Origin: Acidihalobacter ferrooxydans
GTDB lineage: Bacteria > Pseudomonadota > Gammaproteobacteria > DSM-5130 > Acidihalobacteraceae
Direction: 5' to 3'
Length of the DNA stretch: 64,000 nucleotides
Assembly (NCBI RefSeq): GCF_001975725.1
Contig: NZ_CP019434.1
Location: forward strand, 558,001-622,000
Of the stretch, positions 40,039-47,942 are shown in pieces. The stretch's first letter is position 1, and every line of letters starts with the position of its first letter. Under the pieces are notes generated by a model. That model was not told the DNA's origin. It searched no databases and saw nothing but the letters and a program-made list of their open reading frames with translations. Position numbers and translations under genes: made by a program.

Positions 40039-40977
40039 ATGAAAACCGTGCATGTCGCGGTTGGCGTTATAGAACAGGCTACGCACTATCTGCTGACGCA
40101 ACGTCATGCCGACAAACATGAAGGCGGGTGCTGGGAATTTCCGGGTGGCAAACTGGAGCCGGGTGAATCTCCTGAGCAGGCGCTCGTGCGCGAATTGCAT
40201 GAAGAGCTTGGCATCCGGGTCCATCGTGCTGAGCCGCTTATCGAAATCCCGTTTCAGTACCCGGATTTCACCGTTCATCTGTATGTGCAGCGTGTCGTTA
40301 ACTTTTCGGGCGTGCCGGAAGGGCGTGAAGGGCAAGCGCTGAGGTGGTGTGCCGGGGCTGAGCTCGCGGCGCAGAGATTGCCGGCCGCGAACCGAGGTAT
40401 TCTGTCGGCTCTGACACTGACGCGGGATTACCTGATTACGCCTGAGCCAGAAGGAGCTCCGGAGGCGTTTCTGAGTCATTTGGAAAAACGCCTTCAGGCG
40501 GGGATCAGGATCGTGCAGCTGCGGGCCAAGCGAATGGACGAGGCGGCTCTGCTCGGGTTGGCCCGTGAGGCTGCTGCACTCTGTGAGCACCATGATGCGA
40601 CATTGATTTTGAATGCTTCGGCCGAGCTTGCCATAGCCGCGAATGCGCACGGCGTACATCTGTCTTGCGCGCGCGTAGAGGCGCTACTGGCCCGTGATGC
40701 GAGGCTGCCCGATGGATTGCTTGCAGGAGCCTCGTGCCATAACGTCGAGGAACTGATGGCCGCGCAGCGCCTGGGCGTCGATTATCTGCTTTGCTCGCCG
40801 TTGCGAGAGACATCGAGCCACCCAGGGGTAAAAGGTATCGGTTGGGACGCCTTTGCCGGGCTTTGCGCGCAGGCGCGGGTTCCCGTCTATGCCTTGGGTG
40901 GGGTCAGTCCTGCCGATGAGGCGCGGGTTCGTGCAAGCGGCGGTCATGGTGTAGCCGGCATCAGCGCCTATTGGTGA
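40039..40977 (+). CDS. Nudix hydrolase fused to thiamine-phosphate-synthase-like domain
   Basis: This 312-residue protein is of two parts. Residues 1-130 are a MutT-like Nudix domain with an intact Nudix box at 37-59 (G-x5-E-x7-RELHEELGI) and the lead-in WEFPGGK; MutT removes 8-oxo-dGTP. Residues about 135-312 are a ThiE/TenI-like TIM barrel (GIRIVQLRAKRMDE, GVHLSCARVEALL, ALGGVSPADEARVRASG). The barrel is shorter than ThiE, and thiamin synthase activity is unproven for this family. The same fusion follows argJ or secA in Pseudomonas. Confidence 0.92.
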   Translation: MKTVHVAVGVIEQATHYLLTQRHADKHEGGCWEFPGGKLEPGESPEQALVRELHEELGIRVHRAEPLIEIPFQYPDFTVHLYVQRVVNFSGVPEGREGQALRWCAGAELAAQRLPAANRGILSALTLTRDYLITPEPEGAPEAFLSHLEKRLQAGIRIVQLRAKRMDEAALLGLAREAAALCEHHDATLILNASAELAIAANAHGVHLSCARVEALLARDARLPDGLLAGASCHNVEELMAAQRLGVDYLLCSPLRETSSHPGVKGIGWDAFAGLCAQARVPVYALGGVSPADEARVRASGGHGVAGISAYW

Positions 40978-41050
40978 TGCCCAGGAGTCTGTCAGGCCTG
41001 CTGGGTCGTGGTGAGCGGGGTAATGGGTATGCGTTTTTCGTGTGTTTGAG

Positions 41051-41085
41051 TCCGGATGTCTCACAAATTTGTACAACATCCGGGG
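41051..41085. terminator. Long palindrome between convergent genes, likely bidirectional terminator
   Basis: CCGGATGT-CTC-ACAAATTTGT-ACA-ACATCCGG is nearly self-complementary over 32 bases. It lies between the nudix-thiE gene and convergent zapD. The arms resemble the two family A ends joined without the centre, so it may be a collapsed A element. Confidence 0.5.
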
Positions 41086-41192
41086 TAGGGCAATAGCGGT
41101 TCAATGCGGCGAAAAAGTGGATCATGAACCCATGATCGCAGTGGCGCAGTCGATTTTTACCAGGCCTGGCAGGCTCCTGTGCGGCGGTTGCT

Positions 41193-41963
41193 TCAGAGCG
41201 CGCATGTGGCGAGTTCGAAAGCCACGGTCTGTTCGGTCTGGGTCGGTCGGCTCATTATGTCGGCCTGTTCGAAGAAACGGATGGTAAAGCGGTGCTTGCC
41301 AGCACTGATTTCCGGAAAGACTTCGGAGTCCTTCGGCATGCGCACGCGCAGCAATTGGTTGGGCGCATCCACATTCAGAGATTCCTGACAGAACCCGCGT
41401 GGCGCGCTGACCGGTACGAAGTCGACGCTCTGGCGGACCAGATCAAGAATCAACGTCACGGCATCGAGGACTTTTTCGAAGGGCTCGATCCAGGTCTCCA
41501 GCAATTCATGCCGCCATTGCGGGCTGCGCGACAGCCAGTAGTGGTAGGCGGGCAGGTCAAAATCACACGTTCCGCCCGGGATACTGAGGCGCTGCCTGAG
41601 GCTGCCGAGCAATTCGTTGCGCACCAGATGCTGGGCGAGCTGGCCGGACATCCCATGCAATTGCTGACTCAAAGCCCGTTGCTGTTCGATCAAGGCTTGC
41701 AGGTGGGCGCTGTCGACGGAATCGGATGCCTGTAGACGGGCCATGTTCGCGCCCTGGCGTTCGAGTTCAAGCATGAGGTCGTTTTTGACATCGACCCGTA
41801 TGACCAGATTAACCAGTTCGATCAATACGCTGAGCGCAAAGTGGGATTGCCAGATTTCCGCCCCGTCCATCGCTTTGTGCAGGCGGTACATCAGCTGCTC
41901 GATACGCAGAAATGTCCGCATGCGTTCGTTCAGGGGCTGTTCGTAGATGACGAAACTGCTCAC
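41193..41963 (-). CDS. zapD: Cell division protein ZapD
   Basis: ZapD bundles FtsZ protofilaments by binding the FtsZ tail. The 256 residues from the GTG at 41963 begin VSSFVIYEQPLNERMRTFLRIE, like the family start. They include SVLIELVNLVIRVDVKNDL and end FELATCAL. A TTG at 41984 would add seven residues and cannot be excluded. The FtsZ tail in this window (FDIPAFLRKQ) is its expected target. The gene yacG, a common neighbour, was not found. Confidence 0.93.
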   Translation of the reverse strand: MSSFVIYEQPLNERMRTFLRIEQLMYRLHKAMDGAEIWQSHFALSVLIELVNLVIRVDVKNDLMLELERQGANMARLQASDSVDSAHLQALIEQQRALSQQLHGMSGQLAQHLVRNELLGSLRQRLSIPGGTCDFDLPAYHYWLSRSPQWRHELLETWIEPFEKVLDAVTLILDLVRQSVDFVPVSAPRGFCQESLNVDAPNQLLRVRMPKDSEVFPEISAGKHRFTIRFFEQADIMSRPTQTEQTVAFELATCAL

Positions 41964-41984
41964 GCGTTGGTCTCGATCAGGCAA

Positions 41985-42357
41985 AGGATACCATTGTGAC
42001 GGTTGGTGAATGCGGGTGCATGGTGTCTCTGTTTGGAGACGCCTTGCCGTTCAACATTAGCATATGCGTGAGCCGAGCCTCGCGGATGTTTGCTGCAGAT
42101 GCCAAAGTCGGTGTTGTCGATTTTGTCGCGCCGGGTTGCGGCGAGCATGGCAATACGCCGTTTCTGACGCAGCCAGGTGGCTGACGGGACGTGCAATTTT
42201 CCTCCCACCCGCGGGCTGTATCGCTGCGCCAGGGTGTCAGACGCAGGGCAGTCCGGGGCGTCCGGGTTTTGGCCTGTTTCCCGTGACAGTCGCGTTGATT
42301 GTCGGCGGACACTGTCTTGTTAAGCTGGCCGTCATGGGCTGTTAGAATTCATGCCCT
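41985..42357. other. Intergenic region without convincing gene
   Basis: Several short frames are open on both strands because the DNA is GC-rich, but none shows a motif, good ribosome site or protein-like composition. It lies between zapD, which reads away, and repeat B2. Confidence 0.4.
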
Positions 42358-42456
42358 GGGCGCCTGTCGGACTTGGAGGATCGCAGCGAGGCGAGTGGGA
42401 AATGGGCTCATTATCCCATCGCCGCAGCCGATTCTTTCCAAGTCCGACAGGCGCCC
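42358..42456. repeat. Family B interspersed repeat, copy B2 (short form)
   Basis: This is 99 bp with perfect 20-bp inverted ends GGGCGCCTGTCGGACTTGGA and TCCAAGTCCGACAGGCGCCC. The centre carries GGCGAGTGGGAAATGGG and ATCCCATCGCCGCAGCCGA. It lacks the 65-bp extra hairpin of B1 and B4. It ends 87 bp upstream of the acyl-CoA synthetase gene. Confidence 0.88.
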
Positions 42457-42543
42457 GGATAAAATTAATGATCGGGTCGTCCGCACGGGCAGATGCTGCC
42501 GCATGCAATGGTGCGAACCGGATCGAGGCAGGGGTGAATCGGA

Positions 42544-44352
42544 TTGAGAGACGTGATCAGGCCGGATGAGGCCGGAAATTTGAGCGGGCTGTTCCATGAG
42601 CGCGTGAAGCGCAGCCCGGAGGCGGCGGCGTACAGTCACTACGACAATGGCCGCAAGGGCTGGTTCGATACCTCCTGGGCGGATATGGCCAGCGAGGTCG
42701 GGCGTTGGCAGACGGCCTTGCATAAGGAGGGATTGAAGCCGGGTGATCGCGTCGCGCTCATGCTGCGTAATTCCCGCGAATGGGTGGTTTTCGATCAAGC
42801 GGCGCTGGGTCTTGGCTTGATTACCGTGCCTTTGTACACGGATGACCGACCGGATAATGTGGCGCATATCGTCGAGGAGACTCAAGCCAGATTATTGGTG
42901 GTCGATGGCAAGCGTCAATGGCGTCACCTTCAGGAAGTCGGTGGCGGTTTCGCGCATTTGCAACGCATCGTCAGCCTGGCAAATATCGAGGCGGAAGACG
43001 GCGCCAGGGACACGCACCTGGAATCTTTCGCCACCTGGAGCTTTGGGTGTCATGGCGAGCCGCGGCGTTCCGATGCCGATCCGGACGAACTGGCGAGCAT
43101 CGTCTATACATCCGGCACGGCAGGACGGCCCAAAGGGGTTATGCTCAGCCATCGCAATATGCTCGAAAACGCCTATGCCGCGGCGCAAGTGGATGACATC
43201 ACCCCGGCGGATGTGTTTCTGTCATTTCTGCCGCTTTCGCATACGCTGGAGCGCACCGGCGGTTACTACATGCCGATGATCTGCGGCTCGCGTGTGGCGT
43301 TCGCGCGGTCTGTGCAGCAGCTGGGTGAAGACCTCAAGGCGGTGCGCCCGACGTTGCTGATATCGGTGCCGCGCATCTACGAAAGAGTCCACAGCCGGAT
43401 GCAGAAGGGGCTTGAACAAAGCGGTCGGTTGCGCAGGGGTTTGTTCAATGCCGCGGTGGACATCGGGTGGCAACGGCAGGAGCGGCGCCACGGACGTGCC
43501 GGCTGGCATCCATCGCATCTGCTGGGGGCGGCGCTCGACCGCGTGGTCGGTGGCAAGTTGCGCGAACGGCTCGGCGGGCGCCTGCGTTTTGCCATCTGCG
43601 GCGGGGCGCCGCTCGCACCTGAGTTGGCCCGCGAATTCATCAGCCTGGGCATCCCCCTGCTGCAGGGTTACGGACTGACCGAGGCAAGCCCCGTGGTCAG
43701 CGTCAATCTGCCGCAGTCGAATACACCGGACAGCATCGGCCCGCCGCTGAAAAATGTGGAGGTGAAAATAGGCCCGCAAGACGAGCTGCTGGTGCGCGGT
43801 CCCAACGTGATGCTCGGTTACTGGAACAACGAGGAGGCGACGCGGGCGGCGAAAGACGCCGAAGGCTGGCTGCATACAGGCGACCAGGCCCGTATCGACG
43901 AGGCCGGTCGTATCTATATTATCGGTCGGATCAAGGACATCATCGTGCTGGCCAACGGCGAGAAGGTCTCGCCGTCAGAAATGGAAATCGCGATCGGCAT
44001 GGACACATTGTTCGAGCAGGTGGTGGTCATCGGCGAGGGCAAGCCATACCTGTCCGCGCTGATCGTGGTGAATGAGGATGAGTGGCCGGCCTTTGCAAGG
44101 CAATGCGATGTCGACCCGGCATCACCGGCAGACACGAGTGACCGCTTTGTTGAGCGTCGCGTATTGCAACGCATCAGTCGGGCATTGCGGGAGTTTCCGG
44201 GGTATGCTCAGGTGCGTCGCGTTACGCTGCTGACGCAGCCCTGGACGATCGAAGACGGTTTGGTGACGCCCACGCAAAAACTCAAACGCGCCCGTATACT
44301 GGCGCAACATGCAACGCATGTGACCACTATGTACGAGGAAAAACCAAGATGA
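42544..44352 (+). CDS. Long-chain acyl-CoA synthetase (AMP-forming)
   Basis: This 602-residue adenylate-forming enzyme activates fatty acids to acyl-CoA. Motifs are the P-loop YTSGTAGRPKGVMLSH, FLPLSHTLERTGGYY, ICGGAPLAPELAREF, GYGLTEASPV, GWLHTGDQARID and IKDIIVLANGEKVSP. It is of the FACL/FAA1 type (COG1022), not classical FadD. The start is TTG at 42544 with GGGGTGA upstream; a GTG at 42553 is an alternative. It overlaps the thioesterase gene by 4 bp, so the two are an operon. Confidence 0.93.
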   Translation: MRDVIRPDEAGNLSGLFHERVKRSPEAAAYSHYDNGRKGWFDTSWADMASEVGRWQTALHKEGLKPGDRVALMLRNSREWVVFDQAALGLGLITVPLYTDDRPDNVAHIVEETQARLLVVDGKRQWRHLQEVGGGFAHLQRIVSLANIEAEDGARDTHLESFATWSFGCHGEPRRSDADPDELASIVYTSGTAGRPKGVMLSHRNMLENAYAAAQVDDITPADVFLSFLPLSHTLERTGGYYMPMICGSRVAFARSVQQLGEDLKAVRPTLLISVPRIYERVHSRMQKGLEQSGRLRRGLFNAAVDIGWQRQERRHGRAGWHPSHLLGAALDRVVGGKLRERLGGRLRFAICGGAPLAPELAREFISLGIPLLQGYGLTEASPVVSVNLPQSNTPDSIGPPLKNVEVKIGPQDELLVRGPNVMLGYWNNEEATRAAKDAEGWLHTGDQARIDEAGRIYIIGRIKDIIVLANGEKVSPSEMEIAIGMDTLFEQVVVIGEGKPYLSALIVVNEDEWPAFARQCDVDPASPADTSDRFVERRVLQRISRALREFPGYAQVRRVTLLTQPWTIEDGLVTPTQKLKRARILAQHATHVTTMYEEKPR

Positions 44353-44759
44353 GAGACGGCAAGGGATTGCTGGGCGGTCAGGAACCCGTGTTGCGCGTAC
44401 CCGCGCGGCCAGGCGACATCAACGCGGGTGGCGATATCTTCGGCGGCTGGATCATGGCGCAGATCGATATCGCCGGCAGCATTCCGGCGGTGGCGCGCTC
44501 GGGCGGGCGGGTGGTCACCGTGGCGGTCGATCACCTGGTCTTCATGAAACCGGTCAAAGTGGGCGATATTGTCAGTCTGTACGCACGCACGCTCAGTGTC
44601 GGCCGCACCTCGATGAAAATCGGCGTCGAGGTTTATGTCCACCGTGGTTTGCAGGACCCGCAATTCATCCAGGTGTCCGAAGCGACTCTGACCTATGTCG
44701 CAGTCAACGGTGATGGCAAGCCGCGCGCGGTGCCGCCGGAGGCGGCGAGCGAGTCGTAA
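44349..44759 (+). CDS. Acyl-CoA thioesterase (YciA-like hotdog)
   Basis: This 136-residue single hotdog domain is of the acyl-CoA hydrolase family. The catalytic-type segment DINAGGDIFGGWIMAQ and the strand VVTVAVDHLVFMKPVKVGD are characteristic. It is coupled by ATGA to the acyl-CoA synthetase, so the pair could make and hydrolyse acyl-CoA to adjust pool or chain type. Substrate range is unknown. Confidence 0.92.
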   Translation: MRDGKGLLGGQEPVLRVPARPGDINAGGDIFGGWIMAQIDIAGSIPAVARSGGRVVTVAVDHLVFMKPVKVGDIVSLYARTLSVGRTSMKIGVEVYVHRGLQDPQFIQVSEATLTYVAVNGDGKPRAVPPEAASES

Positions 44760-44819
44760 ACGACGCGGCGGATATTGCCATCATTCCCGCGGTTGGCGAA
44801 ATCTACTCAACAGCCTTTT

Positions 44820-44839
44820 AATTCCTGAGCGCAGGAATT
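44820..44839. terminator. Small perfect hairpin after the thioesterase gene
   Basis: AATTCCTG-AGCG-CAGGAATT forms an 8-bp stem with a 4-base loop between the thioesterase gene and repeat B3. It has no U tract, so terminator function is tentative. Confidence 0.35.
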
Positions 44840-44851
44840 GATCATTGCTCC

Positions 44852-44961
44852 AGGAGCCTGGCGGACTTGGAGGCTCGTAACGAGGCGAGTGGGAAATGGT
44901 TCCGTTATCCCATCGTCACAGCCGATTCTTTGCCGATTCTTTCCAAGTCCGACAGGCTCCT
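44852..44961. repeat. Family B interspersed repeat, copy B3 (short form)
   Basis: This is 110 bp with ends AGGAGCCTGGCGGACTTGGA and TCCAAGTCCGACAGGCTCCT. It is in the same orientation as B2 and B4. A local 11-bp duplication (GCCGATTCTTT twice) explains its extra length. It lies just downstream of the MFS gene. Confidence 0.88.
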
Positions 44962-45018
44962 AGCCTCCTTGCGAGGTGTTCGCCTGGCGGTGTCAGCGCA
45001 TTTTGCGCGCGGCAGTTT

Positions 45019-46212
45019 CTACGCGCCAGGCCACAACCGGGTAGCCAGTGCCGCCAGGCCGCTGAATACCGCGAATCCAACGACCCCCAGCCAGCCGATT
45101 TGCTCCAGCAATATGCTGCTCAGCGCCGAGCCGATCGCCATGCCAATGAACATCGCTGTTACCAGGATGGCGGTCAGTCGACCGCGCGCATCGTGGTCGA
45201 GTCCATAGATGATGCTCTGATGGGCGATCAGTGAGGACTGGATGCCAAGATCGAAACCGATTGAGCTGATGGCGATCAGCGTCAGATAGACTGGCACCGG
45301 ACTCCAGGGCAAGGCAAAGAGTGCGGTGAAGGAAACGGCGACCAACGCCGCGCCGACACGGGTGACGCGCTCGGGTCCGCCATGGTCGGCGAAGCGCCCG
45401 GCGAGCGGTGCGGCGAGCGCGCCGGCAGCGCCCGCCAATCCATAGGCGCCGGCGGCGGCACTGTTGAGATGAAACGGTGCAGCATGCAACATCACAGCCA
45501 GGGTGGACCAGAAACCGCCGAACGCCAGAGAGAGAAAGCCTTGCGCGATGGCAGCGCGGCGCAGTAGCGAATGGCGTATCCATAAGTGCCCGAGCGAGGC
45601 GAGCAGTGCGCGGTAGTTCAGGCGCGTGGTCGGTTCGAAGGCGGGCAGCCGGCGCCAGGCAATGAGCCAGAATACTGTGATGCTGGCGGCCGCGATGAGG
45701 AACATGGTGCGCCAACCAGCCTGAGCGGCGACAAGTCCGCTGACGACGCGCGAGAGCAGGATGCCCAGCAACAGGCCGGTCATGACCTTGCCGACGATGC
45801 GCCCGCGCTTGGCGGCAGGGGCGATGTGTGCCGCCGCGGGCACAATGTCCTGTGCCAGCGTGGCGCTCAGACCGATGAGAAAACTCGCTGCGCCCAGCAG
45901 CGCGATCGACGGCGAGTAGGCCGCGCCCAGCAGCGCAAGGATCAGCACGACGCCCTTGATCAGAATGACGCTGCGCCGGTCATGTCGATCGCCCAGTGGC
46001 GCGAGGAACAGGATGCCCGCAGCGTAACCCAACTGCGTCAATGTCGGAATCCAGCCCAGCGCGCTCGGCGACGCATGCAGGTGAAGGCCGATGACAGCCA
46101 GCATTGGTTGGTTGTAGTACAGCGTGGCCACGGCCAGCCCGGTGCCAGTCGCGAACAATAGCAATAAGGATGCGGAGACATCCGGTGTCGTTTGCTCATG
46201 CGTGTTGGGCAT
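45019..46212 (-). CDS. MFS transporter
   Basis: This 397-residue major facilitator protein has twelve predicted membrane segments. The first loop carries GDRHDRRSVIL, the MFS motif A, and QDIVPAAAHIAP in the fourth to fifth segment suggests an exporter. The first segment holds TLYYNQPMLA, which is characteristic of a YnfM/YybF-like drug-export subgroup. It is divergent from the LysR gene. Repeats B3 and B4 lie just outside each end, within about 60 bp. Substrate unknown. Confidence 0.88.
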   Translation of the reverse strand: MPNTHEQTTPDVSASLLLLFATGTGLAVATLYYNQPMLAVIGLHLHASPSALGWIPTLTQLGYAAGILFLAPLGDRHDRRSVILIKGVVLILALLGAAYSPSIALLGAASFLIGLSATLAQDIVPAAAHIAPAAKRGRIVGKVMTGLLLGILLSRVVSGLVAAQAGWRTMFLIAAASITVFWLIAWRRLPAFEPTTRLNYRALLASLGHLWIRHSLLRRAAIAQGFLSLAFGGFWSTLAVMLHAAPFHLNSAAAGAYGLAGAAGALAAPLAGRFADHGGPERVTRVGAALVAVSFTALFALPWSPVPVYLTLIAISSIGFDLGIQSSLIAHQSIIYGLDHDARGRLTAILVTAMFIGMAIGSALSSILLEQIGWLGVVGFAVFSGLAALATRLWPGA

Positions 46213-46243
46213 ATTTTGTTTCCGCTGCGGATGATCGGGCTCT

Positions 46244-46406
46244 AGGAGCCTGTCTGACTTGGAGGATCGTCGCGAGGCGAGTGGGGAATGGAGGCCAGTT
46301 TCTCGCTCTTTTGAGGACGAGTGGAGCTATTCGACGAAAAAGAGCGGGGAAATGGGCCCGTTGTCCCATCGCCGCAGCCGATTCTTTCCAAGTCCGACAG
46401 GCTCCC
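46244..46406. repeat. Family B interspersed repeat, copy B4 (long form)
   Basis: This is 163 bp with ends AGGAGCCTGTCTGACTTGGA and TCCAAGTCCGACAGGCTCCC. It carries the central hairpin insert CGCTCTTTTGAGGACGAG and TATTCGACGAAAAAGAGCG. It is the reverse complement type of B1. It fills the divergent promoter region between the MFS and LysR genes. Confidence 0.88.
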
Positions 46407-46484
46407 AAGGGATGACGGTATTTTCTTGTCGACAAGCCTGGGTTGGTAGTAGCCTTCTGCGCATATTTGTTATGCGTGTGGCGT

Positions 46485-47435
46485 ATGGAAGATTCAAATC
46501 GAATTACGGGTACCGACCGGCTCGAACTGCTGCATACCTTCGTGCGCATCGTCGAGGCAGGAAGCCTGTCTGCCGCCGCTGCGCAACTTGGGGGTACACA
46601 GCCGACCGTCAGCCGACGACTTCAGAGCCTGGAAAAGGCCCTTGGCGTGCAACTGCTGCAACGCTCTACGCACACCCTGAGTCCGACCGCTGACGGCGAG
46701 CGCTGTTATGAGCGGGCCAAAGAACTGCTCGCGCACTGGGAAGCCTTCGATCTGGATCTGCGCGGCAGCGCGGCGGAAGTGGAAGGCCTGCTGCGAGTGG
46801 TCGCGCCGCATGCGTTTGGCCAGGACTTGCTGGTGCGCATCGTTGAACGCTTTCTGGTGAACCACCCGCGCGTACGCGTCGATTGGCTGTTGCATGATGA
46901 CCGCGCCCTGCACGATTACATCGCCGCGGGGATCGACTGCGCCATTCATGTCGGCGAGTTGCAGGCACCCGGCGTGATTGCGCTCAAGCTGTCGGAGGTG
47001 CCGCGCATCGCGGTTGTCGCCCCTGACTTGCTGGACGGGCGTCGTCTGCCCGAGCATCCCGCCGAACTGGCCGCGCTGCCCTGGCTGGCCTTGAGCACCT
47101 ATTACCGTAGCGAGGTCGAGTTGACCCATGCCGTCTCGGGCGCAGTCGAGCGCGTGGCATTCCAGCCGCGGTTTGCCACCGACAGTCTCTATGCCTTGCG
47201 CACGGCTGCGCTGCACGGGCTGGGCGTCAGCGTCGGCTCGGCCTGGCTGCTGGACGCCGACATTGCCGCCGGTCGTCTGGTGCGCCTGCTGCCCGAGTGG
47301 CAGGCGGAAGCCTTGCCTGTTTACCTCGTCTACCCGCATGCGCGCTTTTATCCGGCGCGCCTGCGCCACTTTATCGCGCTGATGAAAGAGGCGCTGCCGG
47401 CCGCGATTGCCGAAGCGGCCGAACGCTCCGCATGA
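46485..47435 (+). CDS. LysR family transcriptional regulator
   Basis: The 316-residue regulator has an N-terminal winged helix (LLHTFVRIVEAGSLSAAAAQ, then QPTVSRRLQSLEKALGVQLL) and a LysR substrate domain from about residue 90 (VEGLLRVVAPHAFGQDLLVR). It is divergent from the MFS transporter gene, the usual layout for a regulator and its target, though a B element now separates them. Effector unknown. The start at 46485 (MEDSN) was chosen over 46443 because the extra residues are not family-like. Confidence 0.9.
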   Translation: MEDSNRITGTDRLELLHTFVRIVEAGSLSAAAAQLGGTQPTVSRRLQSLEKALGVQLLQRSTHTLSPTADGERCYERAKELLAHWEAFDLDLRGSAAEVEGLLRVVAPHAFGQDLLVRIVERFLVNHPRVRVDWLLHDDRALHDYIAAGIDCAIHVGELQAPGVIALKLSEVPRIAVVAPDLLDGRRLPEHPAELAALPWLALSTYYRSEVELTHAVSGAVERVAFQPRFATDSLYALRTAALHGLGVSVGSAWLLDADIAAGRLVRLLPEWQAEALPVYLVYPHARFYPARLRHFIALMKEALPAAIAEAAERSA

Positions 47436-47784
47436 GGTTTACCCCGATGCGATCAAGGCGGGCAGCCACACCGTTTTTGCGTTAACCGCGGTCATCCGGG
47501 TCGTATTGCCGGTGGGACGCCGCGTGCTTGCTGTGAACGTGCTTCGTACAGCGCTGTTGATGCGTTTCCCGGGTGTCCGGCGCCAGGGTTTCGCAAAAGG
47601 TGATCAGGCTCGGGCCAATGTGCCGCTGGCGACGCCGAAGCGTGCGGCTAAGCAAACGGGGCCGTTGCTCATGGTGTAACGACGGGGCCGCCGTTGTCTG
47701 CTCATACAGCACGATACGGCGCCAATAAGGCGCTTAAAAGCCCATTTGAGGCCTTGTGAAATGCACTTTTAAGCGTCAATTTCA
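47436..47784. other. Intergenic region with an inverted repeat
   Basis: No convincing gene is present; short frames exist on both strands with poor composition. A perfect 10-bp inverted repeat CGCTTAAAAG (47731-47740) and CTTTTAAGCG (47766-47775) brackets 25 bases. It could be a cruciform or a weak terminator. Confidence 0.45.
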
Positions 47785-47936
47785 GAGAATCCATTGGGCA
47801 AAGCGCACATGTTTCATTTTTGAATCCACAGAGTGTTTCTTCACTGTGGCATAGCGAATCGATGCTGCTCGCCGAATAAAATTCCAAATAAATACAATTT
47901 TTTACGAGATCATCGCTGCGCCTGATGGATTATCTG
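47785..47936. repeat. Family C interspersed repeat, diverged copy C2
   Basis: Blocks shared with C1 and C3 occur in order: AATCCATTGGG, TTTTGAATCCACAG, TTCTTC, TGGCATAGCG, GCTGCTCGCC, AAAATTCC and CATCGCTGCGCCTGATGG. The AACCCGGAT end is not preserved. It stops 6 bp before the stop codon of the EAL gene. Confidence 0.55.
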
Positions 47937-47942
47937 GAGGGG

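Noticed and set aside
41985-42357. yacG, the usual neighbour of zapD
   Set aside because: No frame shows the four-cysteine zinc motif of YacG.
42358-46406. Prophage or integrative island
   Set aside because: No integrase, transposase, tRNA attachment site or phage structural gene is present. Only short repeats flank ordinary metabolic genes.
46213-46484. LysR-type operator between the MFS and LysR genes
   Set aside because: Repeat B4 fills most of the gap. T-N11-A patterns can be found but cannot be told from chance inside the repeat.
47407-47679. 90-codon frame overlapping the end of the LysR gene
   Set aside because: It overlaps a certain gene, has no motif and no ribosome site. A minus-strand frame of similar length competes with it.
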